Of a DNA stretch of 64,000 nt, positions 10,932 through 22,114 are shown piece after piece. Position numbers and translations under genes: made by a program. Each line of letters opens with the position of its first letter. The first letter of the stretch is position 1. Under the pieces are notes generated by a model that saw only the letters and a list, made by a program, of their open reading frames with translations, did no database searches and had not been told where the DNA came from. Source of the stretch: Rehmannia glutinosa (lineage: Eukaryota; Streptophyta; Magnoliopsida; Lamiales; Orobanchaceae); NCBI GenBank assembly GCA_016081115.2, contig CM071924.1:95432616-95496615 (forward strand), written 5' to 3'.

Positions 10932-11587
10932 ATGGGCAGCCCACCACCGTCGCCTTCCAACCTCGATGACTACTCCGCCGCCGCAACCCTTATCCTCTTC
11001 CCCGCCCACTCCCCCTTCTACGCGGGCCCATCAAAGCCAGCCCATCAGACGACCCGTCTTCCGGCCCGTACCTCCTCGCATTCAAAAACCCTCGCGCCTG
11101 GGCCGCCGCATACAAAAACTGCGAAGCACAAATCACCTCGCAATGCGAATCCGGGGCGCGAATCGGGTGCTCCATTTCTGCTTCCAGCAAATGCAAAACC
11201 CCCTGGTGGAAAATCCTTTTGGGTATATCTTCCAAGCAGGACTTCAGTGAGCGAGAGAAATGCGAGGAGAGAGAAATGGAAGCTTGTTTTGTAGCAGCGA
11301 AAGAAAGATGCGGTGATTTTGCTAAGCAGAAGTGTGGGCCTGCGTTCAGGGATGCGAGGATTGAAGTGAGTGGTTTGGATTTGAAAGTAGTGGATTGGAA
11401 GGATGTTTCTAGGTTGATATCTGGGGTGTGCCTTGCGAATGAGAAAAGTTACGGGGTTGGATTTTGGGGAGTGGAGAAATCTTGGGGTGAATTTAAACGA
11501 AAATATGAGGTTACCAATGTTAGAGGGAGCGATTTGTTAAGTTCTGGTAAGGCGAACATTGAGGAATATTTGAGAAGGAACAGTTAA
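10932..11587 (+). pseudogene. Unknown plant protein gene, copy 1, one-base frameshift
   Basis: The gene starts MGSPPPSP, like copy 2 at 33998. A run of C at 11000-11003 has four bases where copy 2 has five, shifting the frame about 23 codons in. From there to 11587 the downstream frame is fully open and matches copy 2, including four cysteines spaced every eight residues. It ends in IEEYLRRNS, four residues beyond the copy 2 stop. No function is recognised; I recall it only as a conserved uncharacterised plant protein. A sequencing or assembly slip in the C-run would also explain the break, in which case this copy would be intact and encode about 218 residues. Confidence 0.8.
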
Positions 11588-13351
11588 ACTTGAATGTGTT
11601 GACTGTAGATTAAGTTCTCGAGATTCTTTTGCTGATTTGCGGGTTTTGGAGCTGGTGAAGAAGAAGAATTGAATTGTTTATGAGGAGAGAACATTGGTAC
11701 TTCAAAGGATGGTGAATGTAACTATTTCTATTTATTTTTTCCCTCTTGCAACTGTTTTTTTTATTGCTTTACATCAATGATGATATGAAATGCATACACT
11801 ATCCATAATTAAGCATTTGTTGGGTATGTTTCTGGATGAATGACTGTTGGTTAAATATGTGATTTGCAAAATAAAAAAAAATTGGTTTCAATCTTGTCCT
11901 GTTATTATTGAGGAGCTTACTTCTTCACTTCACTGTGCTAACTGTTTAATATTGGTTCTTTCATTGTGTGTAACTAGAGATTGGTTCTTGCTGTTTACAA
12001 AAGAACTTGATTACCTTACTTGGGCTTTACCCAAATCTTGAGCTGATCCCACGCCGTTTCTCTAATACATGTGAAAATAATGTTATCTGTTCCACATCTC
12101 CTATTGGAGAATCGTTGTACAATTTATGATATCAAATTGTAGGGTATAAAATGGCATTGACAAGCCTTTTGTTGGAAGACACAAGAGGTGCTCTGTGCAT
12201 GGCATATGGCATAAGTCTCACGTTGTGAAAATATTGAAGATAACATTGGCCGTGGTGTTACTAGTGTAGCTGGACCTGGAGGCCTCGTATTGATTTTCAG
12301 GGCCTTCTGTCAATCCTACATTTCATTGTGATCGTTATGTCTTGTTTTTCATGTTCTTCAACCCAGTGCCTATATTTCATCAGAAATGAAAACTCTTCAA
12401 TGTAGTTATCTTAGTTGTTACTGCATTTAATATTAAGATGTCATTGACGGGTAAGATTCCTGGTAATGGTTATTGGTTTGAATTTGGGTGGTGATAATAT
12501 CTCTTGATTTTACGCCCATCTTAAATTTGGGCTTGGCTTGTTTTATTAGCTGTACATGGTAGATGCACAGAATGGGACCTTTATTTTCATGCTTAACAAA
12601 CAGCATAAATTTGTTTACATGAAGATTCAGATGTATGACATAATGACGGTATGTGGGTCGTCAAGCAATTTAATTGCTCACCAATTGCTTGTTGATTTGA
12701 AAATTTGTTATGATATTGATGCTTACATGAATATCTCTATCCTCTGTTGTGCAGCGCAAATCTCTATGCTTCTTTAGGTGCCATTTGAATCAGAATAAGT
12801 ATTTGTATCAGGGAGAGTGAGTGAATGATTTACTCATCGTTTAGGGCTCATATGCTACAGGAAATGCTTCACGCCACCGACCCCACATAGTGGGATAAGG
12901 TGCAAAGTTGATGATGATGATATGTTGAGTTATGATGACACACATAGTGTTCAGTTTAGTTGAATATACAGATCAATAGGGAAACATCAGGAGGTGAATT
13001 GATATTTCATTTCTATTTATCTGAATGAAAGCTGTAGAAAAACTGGAAAGACGTAACGAAGAATTAATAAAGTGTTCAATTTAGTTGGCACAATTAATTA
13101 AGTAAGACGAGTGTAATATCAAGGAAGCAAATAGTTAGATAACACAGAAATTTGAAGCCATTAGCCAGATCATAAGAAGAAAGTGTCAGACGTGCAAAAA
13201 AAGGAAAAAGGCTACCGCATTTGAAACACACTTTTGATGACTGAGAGTTAGAATGGATGTAAGCGGTGCCTTGAAGTGAAGATGCCTGAAGTGATCTATA
13301 GTCAAAAGAAGTGTTTGGTAACATCTTTTAGATTCACGTCTGAGCAGTATT

Positions 13352-13505
13352 CTAAAAAGCGCTAGGCGCTAGTCGGACGGAAGATTGGGGTCTAGCATTT
13401 AGGCGGAAACTAGGCGGGGACGCGGGGTTAGGCCGGGCCCAGTCGGAAGAAAAACCTAGACAAACAAGAGGAGCCTAGCGCCTAGACGGGGATTTTAGAA
13501 GAGTG
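13352..13505. mobile_element. Short GC-rich inverted-repeat element
   Basis: The ends read 'aaaaagcgctaggcgctag' and 'gcctagcgcctagac...tttt', an imperfect inverted repeat with GC-rich content inside AT-rich spacer. The corresponding region of copy 2 near 36650 lacks it. Similar 'ggcgcctagg' ends occur at 52425-52925. Confidence 0.5.
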
Positions 13506-13732
13506 CATCTGTGTTTGGTAGCATTTGTTGAGCTGCTTATATGGAGATTTTTCTCTTCTTAGCTTCTTGCTAGAAATGTTTGGAAATTTGGTGGCACAAT
13601 AGTGTTACCGACTAGTAATCCATTTTGAAATACGTTTGCCTTTTGGATAATTGCGTGTATTTGGCAAAGCTTTTGGACCTTTCTAAGTACATTATTTTAC
13701 TAGCTGAGAACATTTTTCTTCCTTGAACACAG

Positions 13733-14107
13733 GTAAACTTGAAGAAATAATGCCAGAGTATTCTACACTCCACATTTGTCGAATAGCTATTCACACCCTG
13801 CAGATCATTCTGTTAGCATTTTCTCCAATTTGTTGATTAAGAAGCAAGGACAGCGGAGAAATTTGGGATCAGGTAGACCTCATTTAGTTAACTTGGTTGC
13901 AACCTTTCCTCTGTGTGTGAACACGGGTGCGTTTGTGCGCATGTGTTTTTTTTTGGCGGTGTTTTCCCTCTAAATGCACATAGGAGAATTGATTTTCAAA
14001 TAACTAATCGTTTCCTGTTTACTCTTAAGTTCTTGATTCGTAGGACGCTAAAAGGGTAGATGGAAAGGGGAAAAGAAAAGGAAGAGGGCAAAGACATTCG
14101 ACCAGGT
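13733..14107 (+). other. Conserved exon-like blocks in the duplication
   Basis: Two short blocks at 13733-13868 and 14044-14105, bounded by 'cag' and 'cag|gt' signals, are kept in copy 2 at 37304-37442 and 37574-37635. The second is purine-rich and would read KRVDGKGKRKGRGQ here and KRVDGKEKGKGRGQ in copy 2. They may be untranslated or alternative 3' exons of the unknown gene. Coding status is unproven. Confidence 0.35.
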
Positions 14108-14262
14108 TTTGTGAATATTGGTTTCCATTTTTGCATTTATTTCCACTTAATGCTTTCCTTTTTCTTAGTCCTATTTGTGTAATGAACGGACAACCTAATT
14201 AATGAGACTTTATGGGATGAGTTTTGTTGACAACTCATTTGTGTACTTCATATGCAAATGAC

Positions 14263-14501
14263 TAGAGGTGTCAAAAGACCGGGTCGGGCCGGGCCGAGTC
14301 CATCGGGCTTTTCGAAAAATCGGGCCGGGGCGAACAGTACCCCCGGGCCACACAATTGGGGAACCAAGCCCGGCCTAAAAACAAAAAATACACTGCAAAG
14401 TCGGGCTTTTCGGGCTAGGATCGGACCGGCTTTTGAGGCCCGATTTTTTTGGGCCTTGAAAAATAGAGCCCAGCCCACTAGAAACGGAATTGACATCTCT
14501 A
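14263..14501. mobile_element. hAT-type MITE, 239 bp
   Basis: Flanked by the perfect 8-bp direct repeat 'caaatgac' (14255-14262 and 14502-14509). The ends are 'tagaggtgtcaa' and 'ttgacatctcta', and the interior is rich in 'gggccggg'. An 8-bp target duplication is the hAT signature. Copy 2 of the duplication lacks it near 37790. Confidence 0.88.
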
Positions 14502-14587
14502 CAAATGACTTACAAACTCTTTGGTTTATTAGCTTGGCCTATCATATCATGTTTGTAGGAGGAAATTGCCTCGCACTTTCTTATATT

Positions 14588-15706
14588 GGGATAATTACAT
14601 AATACTACCCCTGTGGTTGGGTTGATTACGAGAAAACCCAGATATGTTTGAAAATTACAAAAAATCTCTTGAGGTTTGATTTGGTTTCTGTGTTACAAAT
14701 AAGGGAGTAATTGCAATATTTTTATAAAGAGTTATTGACTTTTTAATACTTAAAATATAGACATTTTGCTGGTTTGGTACCTTACATTTGCAATTCACCA
14801 ATTTAGTACCTAAATTCAAGTTTTTTTATAAATTGGTAATTATTCACTTGAAAGGATGAAAATGCCCCCAAAAAATCTTTAAAAAAATTAATTAAATTAG
14901 AAATGATTAATTATGTTTATTAAATAGTTAACTTTAATTAAAATTATCATCGATTTTAAAAATAAAATTTAATAAGAAATAACTTATTAATAACTTAATT
15001 AAATTAAATTATTAAATTAATAACTATAAAAAGTAAATAAATTGATTTTTTTAAGTTTAAAAATTCAATTAAAAAATAATATATTAATAAAAATTACTTT
15101 AATTTCCTTATTTACTATCTTAATTTTAATTTAAATTATTTATTTTACATTTTTAAATTTAGTTAACTAAACAAAATTTTCTTTTCATCAATTAAATTAA
15201 ATCATATTTTTTAATTTACTAATATAACGTAAGCAATTTTATTTTTTTAAATTAATTACATATTTAGAAATTTTATTTTTCTTTTTCTTTTTATTTTGTA
15301 TTAATCAAATTAAATTAGTTTTTATTTAATTTTATAATTAAATTTAATTTTCAAAAAAATATTTTAAGTTTAAGTATTTTACTTGGGGGCGTTTTCATCC
15401 TTTTAAGTTAATATATACCAATTTATGAAAAAAACGTGAAGTATAAGTACTAAATTGGTGAATCGCAAACGTGAGGTACCAAACTAGCAAAATGCTTATA
15501 GTTCAGATATTAAAAAACCAATAACTCTTTTATAAATACAATGAGGTGTTTGGAATGCTTTTGCTTATGAATGGGATAAAGTGTAATACAAAATCAAATC
15601 TTATAGTCTTTTTCTTCTTTTTTTTTTTTTGTAATTTTCAAAACCCTCTATTTTTTTTAATTAACACAAATGTTAGTGGTCAGGGCTAGTTTTTTGTAAT
15701 TATCCC
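14588..15706. mobile_element. Inverted-repeat element (family 'gggataattac'), interrupted by a second element
   Basis: The ends are 'gggataattac' and 'gtaattatccc'. The flanking 10-bp repeat is 'ttcttatatt' (14578-14587 and 15707-15716). Copy 2 has a single 'ttcttatatt' at 37944-37953, the empty site. Without the nested element it would be about 311 bp, similar to family members at 19168, 46925 and 58353. Target size fits a Mutator-like origin. Confidence 0.92.
14729..15527. mobile_element. Nested AT-rich foldback element, 799 bp
   Basis: Inserted in the element at 14588-15706. The 9-bp direct repeat 'ttttataaa' flanks it (14720-14728 and 15528-15536). Terminal inverted repeats of about 140 bp start 'gagttattg' and end 'caataactc', each containing 'ccaatttagtacc'-like text. 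The centre is almost pure A/T and has no coding sequence. The 9-bp duplication suggests a Mutator-like element. Confidence 0.9.
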
Positions 15707-15943
15707 TTCTTATATTTGTTTTATATTATCTGGTCAAATTGCACAAGTCATATACAACCCCTCTTTCCGTTAATGAAGCTAGAAAATGATGGAAAATTGG
15801 ACATGAATCTTAGCAGCCTAGTAACAAGTGTTTTTGTTGAGCTGTACTCAGGATTTGGAAAACTAAAGCTAGGAATTTACATTAAAACCATGACATGGGA
15901 GACACTCGGTGGTAACTTTCAAAATTGAAGCTAGGAAATTTTT

Positions 15944-16140
15944 GGGGATAATTATAAAAATTATCCTGAGGTTCAACCTAATTACAAGAAAAATCCAGTT
16001 AACCTTCAAAATAACATATATTCTAAGTGTTACAAACACCCGTTGAAGTTTGTGTTTACTTACAAATACCTTCTCATAGGAATGCAATTTGTAAAATAGA
16101 AACAAATGTCAAGAGTATTTGTAATTTTGAGAGATAATTG
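15944..16140. mobile_element. Diverged relative of the 'gggataattac' family
   Basis: The left part reads 'ggggataattataaaaatta', then 'cctgaggttcaacctaatta'. A degraded opposite end lies near 16137. Copy 2 lacks this stretch. No target repeat is clear. Confidence 0.5.
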
Positions 16141-17040
16141 AGTTTTTCTTTTTAATTTGGTTAAACAACATGACTAGTTTTTGTTGTTATCTCCATTTTT
16201 TTATTTAGTATCAAAATGAATTTCATTAATCAAGATAATTTTACAACTTATAATAATACTGAGTAAGAAACGGTTGCAAAATCCATAAGATTTTGAACCC
16301 ATACAGATCTAAGATTAAAAAAATTAAAACAATCACGACGTGTCGCTAGTTAAAACACGTACATATGAAATTAGTCTAGTTTTATGTCACTCATCGTCAG
16401 GTAAAGGCTAATTTGAATCACTTGAACAAAAATCACATATGGGGCACAAACTTATTTCATCGAACAAGAGCCTACTTATTTTGGCAAACTTGAATTGGAA
16501 TTCCCATTTTTGGTTTGAATTTTAAGATGAGGGGAATTAATTTTAAGTTTGAGCGTGACAAACTTATTTCATCTATCATATGCAGTTGATGGCTATTCAA
16601 TTTGAATTGAATTAGAGTTAGGTGTGTTGTGTCATTTTCCCATCAAAATAGTCAACAAGTGTGTTGTGTGATTCATCACCATGCATCGTGTACGTAAATT
16701 ACTTAGGGCTATGTTTGTGATATCGTCTTTCACTTTTTCACTATATTAGATGGAAGATACGTGGACAATTATGATATCATCTTATGCATACGTCGTTTAT
16801 CCGATGTAATGAAACAAGGAATGAAACAAGATTGTGGAACATGAAATCTCAATCCCATTTTCATGTTTTTGCTTCCATCAAAAGAATATATTTTTAATTT
16901 TATTTTTCTCATAACAATATTATTTTACATCGTGTTTTTATTACATATTTTTATTAATACATTATATTCTTCAGCACATTATATCAAAACTCTATATGCA
17001 AATACTCTGTCAAATAACAATAAACTTACAAATCAATCCC
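16140..17040. other. Non-coding spacer of duplication copy 1
   Basis: AT-rich, without coding signal. Short blocks (for example 16600-16700) still match copy 2 near 38915-39000. Confidence 0.6.
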
Positions 17041-17165
17041 TTGTTTTTATCTTTTTCTGTCTGAGAAGGGGAATAGTGATGGAAGTCGAACCCAGGACAT
17101 ATCCGATTTGGGCAGGGGTTTTAACTGTTCGACCACTATCCGATTCCAACAATCCCTTGTTTTAG
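17040..17165 (-). repeat. SINE-like stretch with RNA polymerase III box B
   Basis: On the minus strand it contains 'tgggttcgacttcc', close to the box B consensus GGTTCGANNCC. About 35 bases upstream is 'tagtggtcgaacagtt', which could be box A. No matching tRNA cloverleaf was recognised. Confidence 0.4.
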
Positions 17166-17893
17166 TGTTGTGGTTTACTCAATCTTTATTCATTGGAAAC
17201 TTGGTCAAGGGTTTTTATGGTTTATCCAAGGGGACTGTCTGTTGTAGGTCAAAATCAAATGAATTTTTTTTTTTGAGGAAAAAAATCAAATGAATTTTGA
17301 GTCCACGTGTTATTAATTATGCAATTACTTCTAGACAACCAGAGGACAACTTCTCTACGTCGGCAACTTCTCTACTTCATCTATATGCTAAAAATTATTA
17401 TTCATCCTTTTCTTATTTTACCCATCGTTTTCAAAATAGTACAAGTCAAAAAGAAGCTTTGAAAATTATTGTTTGAACTTGGTAATCCTAAGCAACTTAT
17501 TTTCGATTACTAATTATTATACGTAACTATTGGTTTAATGTCAGAAGGCTTGCTACGTATCATATCGTTGTTAGAGATGCCAATTTGACCTGTCCTGCAA
17601 CAGTCCTAAACTGTGACCCACGGCGAAGTGGGTATGGATATCACCTCTGTACTGTGGGTCCTCGTCTCATCTCATTAGTATCTTTATTTTTTAATATATG
17701 ATAATATAATTCATATGTATTTAATACATATGTGCATTGATAATGACAAGTTTTATAAACAATATGCATTTATAATACAAAATATAAGATAAACAAATTT
17801 ATTTATAAAATACAAGACAAACATCTAATATAATAATAATTTTTATTCAACATAGGTTAATCAGCCCCATCTCTTAACTTGGGGCGAGTTAGG

Positions 17894-18075
17894 ATTAGGG
17901 ATGTCAATAGGTCGGTTTGGGCTAGGTTCGACTGGACCCAAGACCCGTTCTATTAAAGTTGCAAATTAACTAAACTTGACACAAACCCGTCTCCCCCAAA
18001 ACCCATACCAATGTCTAGCGGATAAGACCCGTCAAACCCATTAGACCATACTATACCACTATTTATTGTATTAAT
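17894..18075. mobile_element. Possible hAT-like MITE remnant
   Basis: It starts 'agggatgtcaataggtcgg' and contains several 'gacccgt' units like the other 'tgtcaa...gggcc' MITEs here. No clear target duplication is seen. It sits just upstream of the germin-like gene and may supply part of its distal promoter. Confidence 0.35.
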
Positions 18076-18109
18076 CATACACCTCCTCATTTTGTAATTT
18101 GACTAAACC

Positions 18110-18118
18110 TATATATAT
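18110..18118 (+). promoter_or_regulatory. TATA box of the germin-like gene
   Basis: 'tatatatat' lies about 95 bp upstream of the likely start codon, a normal plant core-promoter spacing. Confidence 0.6.
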
Positions 18119-18204
18119 CTCCCCATACTAAGCTTATCACCTCTCAATTCCAAACCCAATACAATCAAGTGATCAACCATTCTTTTTCAACCATTTCAAA
18201 ATCA

Positions 18205-18849
18205 ATGGCTACAACTATTCTCTTATTATTGATCATCAATTTCCTTTACATCACCCTTGCTTATGATCCCACCCCATTGCAAGATTTCTGCGTTGCAGAT
18301 CACACAAGCACACTAACAATCAACGGCCTCCCATGCAAGGATCCATCAACCGTTACATCCGACGATTTCTTCTTCCGTGGCCTCCATTTACCCGGAAACA
18401 CGACGAACCCTCTAGGCGTCGCGTTGACACCTGTAAACGTAAATCATGTTCCGGGTCTAAACACTCTCGGCCTGACCATAGCCCGCCTGGATTTAGCGAC
18501 CAACGGGTTTTTCCCGCCTCACACGCACCCCAGGGCGACCGAGGTCCTGACGGTTCTGGAAGGTTCCCTGGAGGTCGGATTTGTTACGTCGGGCCCCGCT
18601 TACGCTCAGTTTCGGAAAGTGCTAGAGAAGGGGGACGCGTTTGTGATCCCGATTGGGTTGATTCATTATCAGAGAAATGTGGGGACTGGAAATGCTGTTG
18701 TATTTGCTGCTTTGAATAGCCAGAATTCGGGGATTATTGAGGTTGCTAGTGGCGTGTTTGGGGCTGAGCCTTCTATTGACAGTGAGTTTCTTGCTAGGGC
18801 GTTTGGGTTGGATAGGAAAATTGTTGAGGAGATACAAGACAAGTTTTAG
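18205..18849 (+). CDS. GLP: Germin-like protein (secreted cupin)
   Basis: Germin-like proteins are apoplastic hexameric Mn-binding cupins; some have superoxide dismutase or oxalate oxidase activity. This single-exon gene encodes 214 residues from the ATG at 18205. An upstream in-frame ATG at 18169 would add 12 polar residues before the signal peptide, so the second is preferred. A hydrophobic signal peptide (ATTILLLLIINFLYITLA) precedes DPTPLQDFCVAD. The paired N-terminal cysteines are in LQDFCVAD and NGLPCKDP. Cupin box 1, PPHTHPRATE, holds H106, H108 and E113. Box 2, GDAFVIPIGLIHYQRNVG, holds H154, so all four metal ligands are present. NTT (N-glycosylation) follows GLHLPG. Length and motifs are normal for the family. 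Substrate and subfamily cannot be assigned from sequence alone. Confidence 0.95.
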   Translation: MATTILLLLIINFLYITLAYDPTPLQDFCVADHTSTLTINGLPCKDPSTVTSDDFFFRGLHLPGNTTNPLGVALTPVNVNHVPGLNTLGLTIARLDLATNGFFPPHTHPRATEVLTVLEGSLEVGFVTSGPAYAQFRKVLEKGDAFVIPIGLIHYQRNVGTGNAVVFAALNSQNSGIIEVASGVFGAEPSIDSEFLARAFGLDRKIVEEIQDKF

Positions 18850-19167
18850 TTTAGTTATTGCATTTGCACCATGTATTAGTGAAATTTTTAATATATATAT
18901 TAGTTTGGACCGGTTTTATTTTAATTTTTGGACGGAGGACAGCAGAGGGGAACGCACACACTATCATTAGATCGAATCGGCCCAGTTTGGCTTGAAAGCA
19001 CAGTTGGACGATTTAATGATCAGTTCAAAGTTCAAACTATGTACATTTTGGGCATGATTTGAAAAGATTTTATTTTAAAGAGATATAAATAAATAATTTT
19101 ATTTTTTTTTTATTGGATGTGCAGCTGATAAATGTGATGATGAATTTGGGAGAAAGATATATATAAT

Positions 19168-19447
19168 GGGATAATTACGAAAACACCCTTGAGATTTGGG
19201 CTAATTACAAAAAAAACCAGAAATGTTTCAAAATTACAAAAAACCCCATCAGGTTTGATTATGTGTTAAATTTAAGGTGGTAACTGTAGTATTTTTATAA
19301 ATAACAGAGGGTTTTTGATATGTTTTTTTGCTTAGGAGGAAAATGTAAGACAAAATCAAACCTTAAGGTGTTTTTTGTTATTTTCAAAAATCTCTGAATT
19401 TTTTTTGTAATTAGCCCAAACCTCAGGGGAGTTTTTGTAATTATCCC
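19168..19447. mobile_element. MITE of the 'gggataattac' family
   Basis: Inverted ends 'gggataattac' and 'gtaattatccc' with subterminal 'gagatttgggctaattac' mirrored on the right. Flanks 'atatataat' and 'atacataat' look like a 9-bp target duplication with one change. It lies about 320 bp downstream of the germin-like gene stop. Confidence 0.85.
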
Positions 19448-19724
19448 ATACATAATTTTAAAAGATGTATACCTATAATTTTTTTTTTGGTAATTACACT
19501 AAATGGCGAAAACAATTATGTATTCATATCCCAGGTTGCAAGGTGATAAACAAGATGAGATCTCGAATGATTGTCACGTATATAAAATCTACATATTAAT
19601 TTCGAAGCATAAATCAAGCTTAAATTTTGGTTTTAATATGGTAGTTTTTTATACATGTGCTAATCATCTAAACGGTGAAATATGATAATTTTATATGCAC
19701 ATACATTGCGAGATCACAAGCAAG

Positions 19725-19975
19725 CTTCATCAAGAACACCCTTAAGAGAAGAAAATTGTAATATTAGTCCCGCAAGATTTAAGTGATTACAATCTTGGTC
19801 CATGAGTTCAAAATAGTCCCACCATAATGGTTTTGTTGCAAAATTAGTCTCACCGTTAATTTTTTCCGTTAATTTCTTTTGCAATTTTGGCCCATAGATT
19901 TTTTTTTTCAATTGAGACTTCAGTTGCAAATATTCCTATCATATGAGACCAAAAATACAATTATCCCAAATAAAA
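19725..19975. repeat. 'tagtcccac/ttgcaa' phrase repeat
   Basis: Repeated short phrases such as 'attagtcccgcaag', 'aatagtcccaccat' and 'aaattagtctcaccg' with mirror-image counterparts on the right. This resembles the end sequences of the element at 20800-33622 and of 33640-33890. Probably a remnant of the same foldback superfamily. Confidence 0.5.
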
Positions 19976-20189
19976 ATATTAAAAATAGATAAATCTAAAC
20001 TAATTTCTCTCCTTTGTTGTTATTTGAATTTTTCTTTAACTTCAAAAGCATCATTTAGTAAAAAATCCTAAGGAATTGAGATAAAATCTTATTGAATTAA
20101 AATAACTATTTTCTTTATTAATTGAGAAAATTTGTAAAATTGGTCATGTAATTGATAGGTAGTTGCAAAAATATTTCGCAAAATGCACG

Positions 20190-20314
20190 ATTTGCAAATT
20201 AGTTATATAACTATATAAAAAAACTCATTTTTATCATAATTTTAACAAATTACATAATTTGCAAATTAGTTATGTAACTATATAAAAAAACTCAATTTTT
20301 ATCATAATTTTAAC
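20190..20314. repeat. Direct repeat, two copies of about 57 bp
   Basis: The segment beginning 'atttgcaaattagttat' at 20190 recurs at 20257 with one substitution and one extra base. Spacer between germin-like gene and nested block. Confidence 0.8.
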
Positions 20315-21018
20315 TATATAATTTTATCAAAATCCAATTAAATTCCTAATTTATGGCAAAATTCCTTATTTATGGTGAGATTAGTGATAAAGTGATTTTT
20401 GTATAGTTAGGGGACTATTTTACTTTGCATGACCTTTCTACGACCGCTTGTTTTTCATTTTGTGAAAATCTGGTATTGTATGTATGAGACACACCAGTTA
20501 AGGTCAAATATATGAAGTCTGTGGGCATAGTTGGTCATATCCACCATACATAAGTATGAGTAGGGGCGGGTCCAGGTCTTTTATAATCTTAGCAAGTCAA
20601 ATCTCGATTTGAGTAAGCATCAAAATCAACACTTCTAGCAACGCTCTCTTTTAAGATTGTGTATGTGTTGTCTTATTTTTTTTACATATTAATCTCAATG
20701 AAAAATATAGTACAAATATACTTAATAAATAATATATAATGTTTTTATAAAATTGTGGATTATTTGTCATCCGAAGGTCAAATGCCAATGGAGTACTATG
20801 AGTTAATTGCATCTATGGTCCCATAGGATTTTCTTCATTACAATATCAGTCCCACGTTTGCTCAATAGTCCCATAGGATTAAGATCATTTGCAAAAGAAG
20901 TCCGGGATCTTAAATTCAAAGATATTTGACCCCATAATTTTTAAGGGTTGCACATTCGGTCCCAAAATAATTCGAGTTTACATTATACCCAATTTGCTTT
21001 AGAATTGTTGACACAAAA

Positions 21019-21036
21019 TGGTATCGAGCCAGGTTT
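21019..21036 (+). other. Pararetroviral primer-binding site
   Basis: 'tggtatcgagccaggttt' differs by one missing base from the initiator-tRNA-Met primer site that marks position 1 of Caulimoviridae genomes. Confidence 0.8.
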
Positions 21037-21134
21037 ATTAAGAACTTTTAGTTATATTTATTATATTTATATAATTAATAATTGGTGAGAGAATTTTCTC
21101 GAGAATATGGATCTCGGACAATTGTCCAAGATGT

Positions 21135-21578
21135 ACACCTTACAGGACATATCGTCAAATTTTGACGATGTATGCACAAGAACACCATGATAAGATCGCA
21201 TATTGGAACCACCAATATGAAATTCAAGAACGCGCAGGAGCCGATAGGGAAGCTTCGAGCGCAATGCGAAATGCGAGCGGCATATCATATGAGTTCGGAC
21301 AAGAACTAGACCTTATATGTTGATCTGATGAATCGCCAAGAAACAGTTCATGAGAATTCCCATCAGAATGATTCCTGATGGAGTACCGGAGTAGTAGAGA
21401 GATACTTCCGGACAAATCTAAGTTCTTGAAGATCTTAGAGAAGTCGAAGACGGTGCAGAATTATGGCAACCGCCATATTCATTTACCAACACAAGTTCAT
21501 CAGATCCAGAACCAGATGGAGACGATGGTGAAATATCAGAAGGAAACTCTTGAAATCCTTCATGATATTCAGAAATGA
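21135..21578 (+). pseudogene. Small 5' ORF region of the pararetrovirus
   Basis: Frames interrupted by stops encode charged, helix-prone sequence. The last piece (21378-21578) contains a predicted coiled-coil-like stretch with regularly spaced hydrophobics (HQIQNQMETMVKYQKETLEI). Small coiled-coil proteins at this position are usual in badnavirus/tungrovirus-type genomes. Function is inferred from position only. Confidence 0.5.
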
Positions 21579-21599
21579 GTCAAGAGCTTGGAGGACAGA

Positions 21600-22012
21600 C
21601 CGAGTTATTCCGGAGGAAAGAAGCGTATCGATTTCGGGACAGTACCCTATTTACACCAAAAAGGGAAACCAACCGAAGTTATACGAAAAATGACAGATGA
21701 GGAGAAGCTCATTGCTCTAATCAAAGGAAAATCCATCAAAAATTAAAAAGGATTGATATGAAAAAGATGAATCTTAAAGATCTACATGACCTTGCAGAAT
21801 CCTTCGCAGGATTAGGAATTGTAGATTTAAAGATGAACACAGGAGATGGAACATTGGTCACCTATGATCCAGCAAGAAGACCAATTCCACCACCACCACC
21901 AGTTAATCCTAACGTCGAAGAAAGTACGGGTTCGAATCATGGAGCCCGGGACGAGAGGATGCCACACGCTGGGGATTTCACGACCGGGAGTGATCCACTT
22001 TTAGGGACATGA
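21600..22012 (+). pseudogene. Second small ORF region of the pararetrovirus
   Basis: A frame after 21600 stops near 21745. Another at 21758-22012 begins MKKMNLKDLHDLAESF and passes into a proline run (RRPIPPPPPVNP). It ends at a stop about 100 bp before the coat-protein frame. I do not recognise a domain. A movement-protein domain would be expected near here in a badnavirus polyprotein and is absent. Confidence 0.45.
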
Positions 22013-22114
22013 GGCCGAAACCCTCTTGCGGGAACCAGACAACCTACTGGAAGGCCGAATGTTTATCAGACGCCTTATGGAAGATCACATCTAGATCTGA
22101 TACATCCATATAGG

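Larger units (their letters stand above)
10786..17570 (+). repeat. Segmental duplication, copy 1
   Basis: Collinear with 33903-40396. Matching blocks include the gene at the left end, 12556 vs 35438, 13733 vs 37304, 14041 vs 37574, 15840 vs 38096, 16600 vs 38915 and 17300-17560 vs 40085-40390. Coding sequence is most alike and spacers have drifted. Copy 1 alone carries the elements at 14263-14501 and 14588-15706. The copies are separated by the germin-like gene and the nested element block. Confidence 0.85.

Noticed and set aside
16863..17165. 100-codon plus-strand frame as a gene
   Set aside because: AT-rich Phe/Ile-rich translation, overlaps a SINE-like stretch, and is not conserved in the other duplication copy.
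18169..18204. Upstream ATG as the start of the germin-like protein
   Set aside because: It would put 12 polar residues before the signal peptide. The ATG at 18205 gives a normal signal sequence, though the first cannot be excluded.
18333..18719. Alternative frame within the germin-like gene
   Set aside because: The cupin frame accounts for the whole region with all metal ligands.
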